Positions 1-8,328 of a stretch of 64,000 bases of DNA are shown piece after piece. This DNA comes from Bernardetiaceae bacterium. Its GTDB lineage: Bacteria; Bacteroidota; Bacteroidia; Cytophagales; Thermoflexibacteraceae. The stretch spans positions 1-64,000 of the forward strand of contig JANWVT010000001.1 of NCBI GenBank assembly GCA_025056255.1, in the 5' to 3' direction. A program made the translations under genes and the position numbers. Within the stretch, counting starts at the first letter, position 1, and each line of letters starts with the position of its first letter. The notes under the pieces were generated by a model that made no database searches, had not been told where the DNA came from, and saw only the letters and a list, made by a program, of their open reading frames with translations.

Positions 1-1
1 C

Positions 2-78
2 AAGGACACGAACGACGGCGGGGAAGAATTCCTCCGCCCTCCAAAATCCACATTCCACATTCCGCCCTCCGTTCACCG
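2..78. repeat. Intergenic dispersed repeat, left copy
   Basis: Non-coding stretch at the window edge. It begins with the core aaggacacgaacgacggcg and continues into short direct repeats of the attccacattccg type. A diverged copy of the same arrangement lies at 8156-8245, and the core alone resembles elements near 18.7, 33.4, 35.2 and 54.8 kb. No reading frame here looks like a gene. The left boundary cannot be seen because the window starts here. Confidence 0.45.
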
Positions 79-130
79 TGCTGTTGTGCGGCAATAAAGG
101 GCACAAACGCAGCAGTGTACCCACTGTTGC

Positions 131-160
131 TTGCACCCCAAGTGAAATTCGCTAACTTTG
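131..160 (+). promoter_or_regulatory. Bacteroidota-type promoter for the M20 amidohydrolase
   Basis: TTG at 131-133 is followed by a 19-base spacer and TAACTTTG at 153-160. This fits the primary sigma factor consensus known in Bacteroidota (TTG at -33, TAnnTTTG at -7). Transcription would begin near 166, giving a leader of about 20 bases before the ATG at 186. Confidence 0.5.
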
Positions 161-185
161 GAGGCATATCCAACCCCCCAAATTC

Positions 186-1646
186 ATGATGAAACAATTA
201 GCTGTTACCTGTTTGTTTTGCTTGTGTTGCGGTTACTTAGTTGCACAAGACCGCAAAGCAATGAATGCCAAAGACCAAGAAAAGCTAGCCATTTGGCAAC
301 AGTTAGACAAGCAATTTCCTGCCTACGCACAAGTTGCCCGCGACATCTGGGCATTTGCAGAATTAGGCTATCAGGAGCAAAAGAGTAGCTCCTTATTGCA
401 AAAAAAATTAAGTGAAGCAGGCTTTAAGATAGAAAGCGGCGTGGCGGGCTTGCCCACTGCATTTGTAGCTACTTACGGCTCAGGCAGTCCTGTCATTGGC
501 ATTTTGGCAGAATTCGACGCCTTGCCGGGGCTTTCTCAGGATACTGTTCCTTATCGCAAGCCATTAGTAGCAGGAGGAAGTGGACACGGTTGTGGACACA
601 ATTTATTTGGAACAGCATCGGTTGCAGCCGCCATTGCTTTAAAAGAGCATCTGCAGCAAACTGGACTAAGAGGTACCCTCAAACTATTTGGTACACCAGC
701 CGAAGAAGGAGGCGCTGGCAAAGTGTTTATGGCGCGCGAAGGATATTTCACAGGGGTGGACGTAGTATTGCATTGGCATCCGGCAGCGGTCAACGCTGCC
801 AATGCGGAAAGTTGTTTGGCAATGGTAAGTGGCACGTTTCGCTTTTATGGGCAAAGCGCACATGCCGCAGGAAGCCCTGAGCGCGGACGTTCTGCCTTAG
901 ACGGACTGGAAGCCATGAACTACATGGTCAACCTCATGAGAGAGCACATGCCACAAGAAGCACGCATTCACTACGTTATTAAAAATGGCGGTGTGGCTGC
1001 TAATGTAGTGCCCGACTATGCCGAGGCAGAGTACGTTGTGCGCCTACCCGACCACAACGCTACAATGGAACTTTGGGAGCGCGTAATAAAAGCCGCAGAA
1101 GGAGCAGCCATTGGAACAGGTACAACAGTCAAATATGAAATCAATGCTGCTCATATGGGTTTGCTTCCCAACGAAACACTGGCAGCTATTATGCACAGCA
1201 ATTTGAGCAAAGTAGGCGGCGTGAAGTACGATGCAGCCGAGCTTTCTTTTGCAGAACAACTGCGCACCACAATGGGCAAAAACCTCCCCCCTCTTAAACA
1301 AGCCGAAGAGATTCAACCCTTCAAACAATCGTTTTTCCCTGCCTCTACCGATGTAGGCGATATCAGCTGGTTAGTACCTACCACGGGACTTTCCACCGCC
1401 ACTTGGGTACCGGGCACAGCAGCCCACACTTGGCAAGCAACCGCTACCGATGGCATGAGCATCGGCATGAAAGGCATGCTCAACGCCGCCAAAACCATAG
1501 CCGCTACCGGCTTAGATTTACTCAGCAATCCCAGCCTGATAGAAAAAGCTAAAACCGAGATGCAAAAACGACGCGGCGCCAATTTTGAATACAAAGCTAT
1601 GATTGGCAATATCAAGCCTCCACTGGACTATCGCAAAGGATTGTAA
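186..1646 (+). CDS. Secreted M20-family amidohydrolase (AbgB-like)
   Basis: A 486-residue zinc-dependent amidohydrolase that probably removes an amino acid or aryl group from an N-acylated substrate; the exact substrate cannot be told. The N-terminus is a signal peptide ending near VAQ at residue 21, so the protein is exported. The metal-binding signature GHGCGHN lies near residues 130-140 and the PAEEGG motif with the catalytic glutamate near residue 170. The lid/dimerisation domain follows, with SAHAAGSPE. Length matches the p-aminobenzoyl-glutamate hydrolase subunit B group (about 480). Two adjacent ATGs occur at 186 and 189; the first is used. The gene stands alone, with a good promoter upstream. 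Confidence 0.85.
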   Translation: MMKQLAVTCLFCLCCGYLVAQDRKAMNAKDQEKLAIWQQLDKQFPAYAQVARDIWAFAELGYQEQKSSSLLQKKLSEAGFKIESGVAGLPTAFVATYGSGSPVIGILAEFDALPGLSQDTVPYRKPLVAGGSGHGCGHNLFGTASVAAAIALKEHLQQTGLRGTLKLFGTPAEEGGAGKVFMAREGYFTGVDVVLHWHPAAVNAANAESCLAMVSGTFRFYGQSAHAAGSPERGRSALDGLEAMNYMVNLMREHMPQEARIHYVIKNGGVAANVVPDYAEAEYVVRLPDHNATMELWERVIKAAEGAAIGTGTTVKYEINAAHMGLLPNETLAAIMHSNLSKVGGVKYDAAELSFAEQLRTTMGKNLPPLKQAEEIQPFKQSFFPASTDVGDISWLVPTTGLSTATWVPGTAAHTWQATATDGMSIGMKGMLNAAKTIAATGLDLLSNPSLIEKAKTEMQKRRGANFEYKAMIGNIKPPLDYRKGL

Positions 1647-1752
1647 GCAAACACTGCCTTATAGACGGGGGTAGGCTTGGGGCACACCTGCTCGCCTTCC
1701 CATAAAATCTGCAATTTTTCCCTTCTCCGTTTCCTGTTTGGCTACAATGCCG

Positions 1753-1760
1753 TATTTTTG
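1753..1760 (+). promoter_or_regulatory. Possible -7 element for the E2 gene
   Basis: TATTTTTG matches TAnnTTTG 60 bases before the E2 start codon. The nearest upstream TTTG (1737-1740) is only 12 bases away, shorter than the usual 19 or so. The element is therefore only a candidate. Confidence 0.3.
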
Positions 1761-1819
1761 AACTCTTGCAACCAACACGCATTTTATAGAAACAACAAAA
1801 CAAAGCACAACATAAAGGT

Positions 1820-3421
1820 ATGGCTGAAATTATTCGCATGCCAAAAATGAGCGATACCATGACCGAAGGGGTCATTGCCTCATGGCTGAAAAAAGTAGGA
1901 GACAAAGTTAAATCGGGAGATATACTGGCAGAGGTAGAAACCGACAAAGCCACCATGGAGCTGGAAAGCTATCACGACGGCGTACTGCTCTACATTGGTG
2001 TACAGGAAAAACAGGCTGTACCTGTAGATGGCGTAATTGCTATTATTGGCCAAGCCGGAGAAGATATCAATGCTATTTTAGCTCAACTTGGTGGCAACTC
2101 GGCTGCTGCTCCTGTGGTTGCTGATGCCGTACCTGTACAACACAAGCCGGCTTCAAAAGCAAATGCTACTGTTATCCGCATGCCCAAAATGAGCGATACC
2201 ATGACCGAAGGGGTTATTGCCTCATGGCTGAAAAAGGTAGGCGACAAAGTTAAATCGGGAGATATACTGGCAGAGGTAGAAACCGACAAAGCCACTATGG
2301 AGCTGGAAAGCTATGAAGATGGCACCTTGCTCTACATTGGCGTAGAGGCAGGTAAATCGGTTCCAGTAAATGGCATTATTGCCATTATCGGCGAAGAAGG
2401 TGCTGACTACCAATCCCTTTTAAATCAACAGAGCGCTCCTGTTGTGCAAACATCGGCGCCTGCTCGCGAGGCAGCTCCTGCATCTGAACCGGTATCGGTT
2501 GCCGCTCCTGCCGTGGCTACCACTGCCCCGTCAACTACCGAGAGCGGACGGATTAAAGCCTCGCCACTGGCAAAACGCCTCGCCAAAGAACGGGGGGTAG
2601 ACATTGCACAAATCAAAGGCTCAGGCGAAAACGGACGCATCATTAAGCGCGACGTAGAGTCATTTGTGCCTGCCGCTGCACCTGCCCCACCAGTGAGCAG
2701 CCAACCTGCAACCGCACCGCAACGTTCGGCAGCCTACGAAGAACGCTTCACCGAAATACCGGTCAGCCAAATGCGCAAAACCATTGCCCGACGCCTAAGC
2801 GAAAGCGCATCTACCGCTCCACATTTTTATTTAACAGTAGCCATTAATATGGACAAAGCAATAGCAGCCCGCCAAAGCATTAACGAGGTAGCGCCTGTCA
2901 AAATCTCGTTTAACGATATGATTGTGAAGGCCTGTGCTATGGCTTTGCGCAAGCACCCTATGGTAAACGCTTCATGGCAGGGAGATAAAATCCGCATCAA
3001 TCACCACATTCACATAGGAGTAGCCGTAGCAGTAGAAGATGGGCTGTTAGTACCTGTTGTGCGTTTTGCCGATACCAAATCACTCTCAGAAATATCTGCT
3101 GAGGTGAAAGAGCTGAGCAGCAAGGCAAAAAACAAAAAACTGCAACCAGCAGACTGGGCGGGCAATACCTTCTCTATATCCAATTTGGGCATGTTTGGCA
3201 TTGAAGAATTTACTTCTATTATCAATCAGCCCGACTCTTGTATTTTGTCAGTAGGGGCTATTCGACAGGTGCCAGTAGTTGCCGATGGACAAATCCGAAT
3301 CGGTCATGTGATGAAGGTAACTCTTGCTTGCGACCATCGCGTAGTAGATGGCGCAACAGGTGCTGCTTTTTTGCAAACTCTGGTGCAACTAATGGAAGAC
3401 CCTGTACGCATACTAATCTAA
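1820..3421 (+). CDS. Dihydrolipoamide acetyltransferase (pyruvate dehydrogenase E2), two lipoyl domains
   Basis: E2 core component of a 2-oxoacid dehydrogenase complex, transferring the acyl group from lipoamide to CoA. Lipoyl domain 1 spans residues 1-77 with ETDKAT and lipoylated Lys43. Lipoyl domain 2 spans about 116-195 with Lys157. Ala/Pro/Thr-rich linkers separate them from the E1/E3-binding domain (about 244-282, ASPLAKRLAKERG). The catalytic domain ends with DHRVVDG, His506 being the active-site histidine. The two lipoyl domains are almost identical at the DNA level, pointing to a recent duplication or gene conversion. MSDTMTEG favours pyruvate over 2-oxoglutarate as the substrate class. 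No E1 or E3 gene is next to it. Confidence 0.92.
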   Translation: MAEIIRMPKMSDTMTEGVIASWLKKVGDKVKSGDILAEVETDKATMELESYHDGVLLYIGVQEKQAVPVDGVIAIIGQAGEDINAILAQLGGNSAAAPVVADAVPVQHKPASKANATVIRMPKMSDTMTEGVIASWLKKVGDKVKSGDILAEVETDKATMELESYEDGTLLYIGVEAGKSVPVNGIIAIIGEEGADYQSLLNQQSAPVVQTSAPAREAAPASEPVSVAAPAVATTAPSTTESGRIKASPLAKRLAKERGVDIAQIKGSGENGRIIKRDVESFVPAAAPAPPVSSQPATAPQRSAAYEERFTEIPVSQMRKTIARRLSESASTAPHFYLTVAINMDKAIAARQSINEVAPVKISFNDMIVKACAMALRKHPMVNASWQGDKIRINHHIHIGVAVAVEDGLLVPVVRFADTKSLSEISAEVKELSSKAKNKKLQPADWAGNTFSISNLGMFGIEEFTSIINQPDSCILSVGAIRQVPVVADGQIRIGHVMKVTLACDHRVVDGATGAAFLQTLVQLMEDPVRILI

Positions 3422-3441
3422 GCGCATTTTATATGCATGAT

Positions 3442-3480
3442 GCCTCTGGCACGCTGCATTGCAGAGGTGCAGAGGCTTTT
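3442..3480 (+). terminator. Rho-independent terminator after E2
   Basis: GCCTCTGGCAC pairs with GTGCAGAGGC (one bulged G) and is followed by TTTT. It sits 20 bases past the E2 stop codon. Confidence 0.55.
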
Positions 3481-3616
3481 CTATTGCAGATGCAAAGAAA
3501 GGCAGCGGCATTTTATAGCATGCACTATGTTGTTGCGCATGTCCACGCGCATAATGTAGTGCTAAGTGATTTGGTGAGATACGCCCCCCGGCGACTGTGC
3601 AGGGCTATTTGTAGCT

Positions 3617-6010
3617 TTATCTTGCTACTATGATGTTGTTTCCGCTGGTGAGCGGATAGCTTTTTCCATTCCAGACCAATGCGCCTTCGGTATTGGCAGG
3701 TAGTTCAATTACAGCTTTGATGGCATTGCGCGGCAACCGTTCAAACGATACGCGAATCATGCCTTCGGGGTGTGGCATGGCAGCTGCTACGCTTTTGAGC
3801 ATTCCCAAAGCAGGAGCAATGCGCACTTTGGCAAACCCGGGGGCATCGGGCATAATGCCGCAAATAGTTGCCAAAAAATCGTAGTTCGGGCTTGCTGACC
3901 ATGCGTGGCAATCTGAACGCGTAGGTTCGCTCTTTTCGGCGAAGGTAGTAAGTCCCAATGCCAACATATCGCGCCAAGGCTGCAAGGAAGCATAGTAGAA
4001 ATCGGCTAAGCCGGCTCTGACCATGGCGCGGGTCAGGTAAAATCGGTAGTACAGACTTGCTTGGGTAACGGTGGGGTCTGCCAAGGCGCGCTCTATGAGG
4101 CTTGCCTGCTGCAAAAGAGGGGCGCCGCCACTGAGTACTGCCATAATTTGGGCGTGTTGGCTGAAGCTGGTTTTTTGGGGTGTGTCGGCTACCAGCCCTC
4201 TTTTTACATCGTAACAGGCATTGTAAGCCGCACGCGCCAATTTTTCTGCCTGTTGCAAATAGAGCGCTGCCTGTTCTTTTTGCTCATAATAGTCAAACAA
4301 TTCAGCAGCCTGCCGCAGCGTATAGGCATAATGGAAAGTCAAAATGGACGAATACCCTTTTTCAGCCCCATCTGGAACGCCTCCGATGCTGGTTTCGTTC
4401 AGATATTGCCATTGCTCCGTCCAGTCGGTGAAGTTCCACCAAGGCATTCCACCAAGCATATCTTTGCTGCGGTCTATGTTATCGGCAAACCACTGCAAAA
4501 CTTGCTGAATGCCGGGCAACATTTGCCGGACAAAATCATCGTCTTGGCGGTGCATCCAGTAGTCGTGCACCATAGAAACCCAATACAGCGAAAAAGGCGG
4601 AATGAACTGTTGCACGGCACTTGGGTAGCGCGCCTGTGTCAGTCCTTCGGGAACACGAGAGCGGTTGATGTCTTGAATGGCTTTGCGCACCAAGCGGTCG
4701 TCGCCACTGACATACAGGGCTATCAAAGCCTGAATGCGCGTATCGCCCACGTATTGGAGTTGTTCGTAGTAGGGGCAGTCAAAAAAGGTTTCATTGGCAC
4801 AAAGCCGTGCTGTGCGCCAACCTGTTTTCCATATTTTTTCCAACTCGGCATCGTCGCTGCTGAACCGTGCGTTTTCCTCCATCGGATAAGCTGTAAACTG
4901 ATGGCTGATATCGGAAATGACAAGTGGCTCTGCGGCAGTTTGGATGTCTACCTGTACGTAGCGAAAGGTGCGAAACCAAAGCGGACGGAAAAGCCGATTA
5001 GCGCCGCCATCGGGCAAAAAACGGTCTTTATAGCCGAATATTTGCAAGCCTTCCGTTCGGTCGCGGTGATGTTTTTGCAGTTTTTCATCTACTAATGCCT
5101 CTGCATAGGTCAGTTCTATCACCGCTCCTTTGCCGCCTTGTGTCATTATCTCGGGGTAGGCAGTGGTCAGTTGTTGGTTGTCTAACAAGACGGTGGCACG
5201 CGTATGAGCAGGAATTGGCAGCGGCTGCTTGCCTTTCAGCCAATTCTCAGGCACTTGGGCAATGCCTGCCAACCGCCGCACCTGCCGAAACCTTTCGGCT
5301 GTTTCTTGCCAAATGGGAATGGTCCGCGGCACAAGGTAGTACACAGCCCCTGTTCCCCTGCCTCGCGGCATTCCTTTGTACAAGGAGATGGCTTGCTGCC
5401 ATTGGCTGTCGTCATAAGTTTTTTCTTCCCAGCCCCATGGATAGCGGTTGCCGTCAACGGCTTCGCCCGGTCCAACCACAATAAATGTTCGCATTTCCTC
5501 CATACGCACGGGAATGGGGCTGATGGCATAGTTCGGCAAGGTTTTCCAAGTGGAATTGGTATTGACAACAGCTTCCGATTCGGTATTGCCCTGCAAAATA
5601 AAGCCTGTTTGATGGCTGATTTGCGCCCAAGCCATGTGCTCGGCAAAGTTCCAGACAACGGCAGCCAATGTATTGTTGCCCGCTTGCAAATAAGGAGCAA
5701 TATCAATCGTTTCAAAATACCAATAGGCAAGGTCGCCGCGAGCAGGACCATGTGCCACCGGCACACCGTTTACAAACAACCTGTACCGATTATCAGCCGA
5801 AACATGTATGACGAATTTGCTCGGTTGGGCTTCTAACCTAAATGATTTGCGAAAATGATACACCCCAAACGATTTCAGCGGCACACCGGGGCAGGCAATC
5901 CATGCGGCTTCCCATTCACGGTTTAGGATGCGCGGGTGAATGTCGGCGCTTTGTGCCCATACCAAGCAGGGCAGGCAGCAGATCCAACAATATAACAACA
6001 GTTTTTTCAT
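3617..6010 (-). CDS. Secreted alpha-L-rhamnosidase-like glycoside hydrolase (GH78 type)
   Basis: A 797-residue exported hydrolase expected to remove terminal alpha-L-rhamnose from glycans. The signal peptide ends at VWAQ (residue 20). The N-terminal half has beta-sandwich domains with the carbohydrate-binding fold typical of the family (RLFVNGVPVAHGPARGD). The (alpha/alpha)6 catalytic barrel begins around residue 400 with FFDCPYYEQLQYVGD, the counterpart of the GH78 acid-containing DCP..E...GD motif. A C-terminal beta domain closes the protein. It stands alone, not in a polysaccharide utilisation locus with SusC/D. The long plus-strand ORFs inside it are shadows. Confidence 0.8.
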   Translation of the reverse strand: MKKLLLYCWICCLPCLVWAQSADIHPRILNREWEAAWIACPGVPLKSFGVYHFRKSFRLEAQPSKFVIHVSADNRYRLFVNGVPVAHGPARGDLAYWYFETIDIAPYLQAGNNTLAAVVWNFAEHMAWAQISHQTGFILQGNTESEAVVNTNSTWKTLPNYAISPIPVRMEEMRTFIVVGPGEAVDGNRYPWGWEEKTYDDSQWQQAISLYKGMPRGRGTGAVYYLVPRTIPIWQETAERFRQVRRLAGIAQVPENWLKGKQPLPIPAHTRATVLLDNQQLTTAYPEIMTQGGKGAVIELTYAEALVDEKLQKHHRDRTEGLQIFGYKDRFLPDGGANRLFRPLWFRTFRYVQVDIQTAAEPLVISDISHQFTAYPMEENARFSSDDAELEKIWKTGWRTARLCANETFFDCPYYEQLQYVGDTRIQALIALYVSGDDRLVRKAIQDINRSRVPEGLTQARYPSAVQQFIPPFSLYWVSMVHDYWMHRQDDDFVRQMLPGIQQVLQWFADNIDRSKDMLGGMPWWNFTDWTEQWQYLNETSIGGVPDGAEKGYSSILTFHYAYTLRQAAELFDYYEQKEQAALYLQQAEKLARAAYNACYDVKRGLVADTPQKTSFSQHAQIMAVLSGGAPLLQQASLIERALADPTVTQASLYYRFYLTRAMVRAGLADFYYASLQPWRDMLALGLTTFAEKSEPTRSDCHAWSASPNYDFLATICGIMPDAPGFAKVRIAPALGMLKSVAAAMPHPEGMIRVSFERLPRNAIKAVIELPANTEGALVWNGKSYPLTSGNNIIVAR

Positions 6011-6059
6011 GCCCGTCGGGTGAATCTATCGCGATAAGTTACGAAACTGAGATAAAAAC

Positions 6060-6090
6060 AAACAGGCTGCCCATTTAAGACAGCCTGTTT
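6060..6090 (-). terminator. Terminator of the truncated gene
   Basis: AAACAGGCTG and CAGCCTGTTT form a 10-bp stem around an 11-base loop. On the minus strand it is followed by TTTGTTTTTA. It lies 20 bases past the stop of the pseudogene, so the remnant still has its own terminator. Confidence 0.6.
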
Positions 6091-6109
6091 CTCATATGCA
6101 ACTTATTTG

Positions 6110-6343
6110 TTATTGTGCATCGGGCTGATAGATGTTCACTAAGCCGTCGCCTTCGCAGGTTACTATCAACAGGCTGCGCCCATTGGGGCTATCTTGCGGT
6201 TTAATGTACAACACTCCTTCGGGGGCATCGCCTGTGGTAAGCAACTTGACAAACTGCGGTGCGGCAGGATTTGTTACATCGTACACAGCCACTGCATCGG
6301 CACGCTCCATCCCCACAAAGGCAAGTGTAATAGATGCTTTTGG
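6110..6343 (-). pseudogene. 3' remnant of a choice-of-anchor I / LVIVD-type beta-propeller gene
   Basis: About 77 codons encode the C-terminal end of a larger protein: AFVGMERADAVAVYDVTNP and VTCEGDGLVNIYQ fit the final blades of choice-of-anchor I proteins, secreted beta-propellers found in bacteroidetes and other phyla. There is no signal peptide, start codon context or N-terminal part. The reading frame runs back without a break to the TAA at 6344-6346, which is also the stop codon of the nuclease gene 6344-7108, so the remnant directly follows that gene in the same frame. The rest of the gene is not found on the other side of the restriction-modification pair. This suggests replacement of the 5' part rather than a clean insertion. 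Confidence 0.6.
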
Positions 6344-7108
6344 TTACCTTTGTATTTCAAAATTTGCGCTTTTCAAGAGTTCTATGCTGTTGTAGTCTTT
6401 TTCATCTGTAAAACCAAATTCCCAAAATAAATATGCATTTTGTCGCTTTTCAAAGAAAAGTAGTTTTACTCTTTTCTTAGTATGAACTTGCCACTGGCGG
6501 AAGGGATAGTACAACTGTCTAATTATGACATTTCTTGTTTTAGCATTTTTAGCTTCTATTAGTACAATTTGATTTCTGCCTTCATAGCCTGCATCTACTT
6601 CTGTTTGTACGCTTTCAACCGTGATAAGCTGTTTGTGTTTTCCTGCATAAAACTCAAATGTTGGCGTGTATTTTCTACCCCGAATGGTCAAAACCAAACT
6701 TTCATCTTCCAACAAGCTACGTATCAAACTGGTAGCATAAGCAAAATCTAAGTGCTGCATTTCGGAATCTCCCACTAATGAAGTTTCTAGCTCAAAATCA
6801 AGTTTAGCTTGGTAAGCAACTGCTTGTGTTGTAATTTCAGGAACGTCCATGTAACCTTCACCCTGTAAAATGGCGTAGACGCCATTTTCAATAGGTAAAA
6901 TAAACAAATCATAATTTACAAAAACTTGTGGTCTGCTTTCTCTCGTGTCTTGTTTACACAAAACGCGAACTTCTCTTTCCGTAGTTCTTGTGAAATTTGC
7001 AGTTGCTTTTTTGATTTGTTTAGCTGTCAGAATAAATGGACTTTTTGAGAAATCATGTTCGTAAATGTTGTATGTATCAAAAATTGATTGCCAAGGTTTG
7101 TGGTTCAT
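6344..7108 (-). CDS. Putative type II restriction endonuclease partner of the GATC methylase
   Basis: A 254-residue protein with no membrane or export signal, starting inside the last 32 bases of the adenine methyltransferase gene. The central part has an acidic residue in EVDAGYEG followed by IVLIEAKN, a layout that fits a PD-(D/E)xK nuclease core. The N-terminal part (RVLCKQDTRESRPQVF) is probably the target-recognition side. Position next to a Dam/M.DpnII-type methylase, the overlap and the low GC content all fit a type II restriction enzyme cutting GATC. I recognise the family only loosely; the nuclease role is inferred from the motif and the partner. The stop codon abuts a gene remnant in the same frame. 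Confidence 0.65.
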   Translation of the reverse strand: MNHKPWQSIFDTYNIYEHDFSKSPFILTAKQIKKATANFTRTTEREVRVLCKQDTRESRPQVFVNYDLFILPIENGVYAILQGEGYMDVPEITTQAVAYQAKLDFELETSLVGDSEMQHLDFAYATSLIRSLLEDESLVLTIRGRKYTPTFEFYAGKHKQLITVESVQTEVDAGYEGRNQIVLIEAKNAKTRNVIIRQLYYPFRQWQVHTKKRVKLLFFEKRQNAYLFWEFGFTDEKDYNSIELLKSANFEIQR

Positions 7109-8021
7109 ACGGATAGTTCGTAATTATTAGTTCATGAATTTTGCCGCGTTTGTTGCCATGGCAATTGATAGCCCTACTGGCTGAAACTCTAAAAATGTTG
7201 TATCCTACAAAAGCTCTTTCAAAAAAATCATCTTCTGATTTCTGGTTTTTAGGATCCGAATTAGAAAGCATCAATTTGGCTGCTTTTTCTTTGTCTAACT
7301 TTCGAAAGAATTGGGCTAACTGTAATTGTTCTTTGTCGGTAAATTCTGTTCCTGTATAAGTAGTAAAATTGGCTGTTCGGCTGATGGGTCTATAAGGCGG
7401 GTCGAAATAAACGAAGGTATTTTCATTTACTTTGTCAAAACAACTTGAATAATCTGCCTGTCGGATTTCGGCGTTTTGCAATACTTTTGAAACTGCTAAA
7501 ATGTTATATTCGTCAAAAATCATGACATTTTTGTACCTTCCATAAGGAACATTAAACTCTCCTTTTGAATTTAGCCGAAAAAGACCATTAAAGCATGTTT
7601 TATTCAAAAAAATAAATTGTGCTGCCCGGGGAATCCAGTTGTCAGACAACTTTTTATAGTTTATCTCGAATCGTTGTAAATTAAAGTGCTTGCGAATTGC
7701 CAAAAAAAGCTCATTTCGTTTTGCTTCTTCTGTTTGGTTGTAATCTTTTTGGTATTGTTCTAAGAAATCAAGCAAATCGTTAGGACGTTGCTGAATAACT
7801 TGATAAGTTAAAATCAAGTCTTTGTTGATATCTGATAGATATGCATTTTGAATTTTGTAGCGTTGGGCAATTGCAAAAAATAAAGCACCGCCACCTAAAA
7901 AAGGTTCAACATAGTTCTTAATGATACCTTTTCTAAGCTCGTTGGGATAGTAATTTTCAAACTGTTCTAAAAGTTGACTTTTGCCACCTGCCCATTTTAC
8001 AAATGGTCTTGCTTTTATCAT
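7077..8021 (-). CDS. DNA adenine N6-methyltransferase, Dam / M.DpnII type (GATC)
   Basis: A 314-residue D12-class adenine methyltransferase using S-adenosylmethionine. FVKWAGGKSQL at the N-terminus and EPFLGGGALFF are the AdoMet-binding motifs. The catalytic DPPY is in DPPYRPISRTANFTTY near residue 213, which closely follows the Dam signature DPPY.P.S.TANFT.Y; GATC is therefore the likely target. Length is slightly above Dam (278) and near M.DpnII (about 284). Translation probably couples with the nuclease gene through the 32-base overlap. The pair is markedly more AT-rich than its flanks, a sign of horizontal acquisition. The scarcity of GATC in the window supports a long-acting system with this specificity. 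Confidence 0.88.
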   Translation of the reverse strand: MIKARPFVKWAGGKSQLLEQFENYYPNELRKGIIKNYVEPFLGGGALFFAIAQRYKIQNAYLSDINKDLILTYQVIQQRPNDLLDFLEQYQKDYNQTEEAKRNELFLAIRKHFNLQRFEINYKKLSDNWIPRAAQFIFLNKTCFNGLFRLNSKGEFNVPYGRYKNVMIFDEYNILAVSKVLQNAEIRQADYSSCFDKVNENTFVYFDPPYRPISRTANFTTYTGTEFTDKEQLQLAQFFRKLDKEKAAKLMLSNSDPKNQKSEDDFFERAFVGYNIFRVSASRAINCHGNKRGKIHELIITNYPYEPQTLAINF

Positions 8022-8033
8022 CTTGTTTTTTTA

Positions 8034-8041
8034 CAAAGTTA
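8034..8041 (-). promoter_or_regulatory. Possible -7 element of the methylase promoter
   Basis: On the minus strand TAACTTTG occurs 12 bases before the methylase ATG. There is no TTG at the usual -33 distance. If used, the message would have a very short leader. Confidence 0.3.
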
Positions 8042-8083
8042 AAACTTTTGCCACTTTTGTATGATTATGAACAACAAACAAAT

Positions 8084-8245
8084 GCTTGGTACGCAGGTCA
8101 AAAGGCTTATATCGCCTCCGTGCGTGTGGCTACGTGCGCACCAAGCGGTTGCTTGCAAGGACGTGAAAAACGGCATAGGGAGTTTGAATGTGGGATTTCG
8201 GAATTTTCCGCTTCCCAAAATCTACATTTCGTATTCCACGCCAAA
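8084..8245. repeat. Intergenic composite element: inverted repeat plus dispersed core
   Basis: Most of the 307-base gap between the methylase and cinA. An imperfect inverted repeat pairs GCTTGGTACGCA (8084-8095) with TGCGCACCAAGC (8135-8146), 11 of 12 bases matching. Ten bases later comes the core caaggacgtgaaaaacggc (8156-8174). It then runs into ccaaaatctacatttcgtattcc, which matches the region after the core at the window start. No credible gene is present; the small ORFs listed here have no recognisable features. Confidence 0.4.
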
Positions 8246-8328
8246 CAGTTGTTTGTAAGACGCGAACAATTTCAATGGAGAACAAACGAAGGAATTTTTT
8301 AAATGCCTTAGTTGCCTATGCGTTTAAG

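Noticed and set aside
4061-5095. 344-codon plus-strand ORF inside the rhamnosidase gene
   Set aside because: It lies fully antisense to a gene with clear family motifs, and its translation has no recognisable domain; it is a frame shadow, as is 5204-5836.
6110-6316. Remnant read as an independent small gene
   Set aside because: It begins at a GTG inside a conserved propeller strand and lacks the export signal of the family; a truncated gene explains it better.
8003-8302. 99-codon ORF in the gap between methylase and cinA
   Set aside because: It overlaps the methylase start and runs through the inverted repeat and dispersed core; no protein features.
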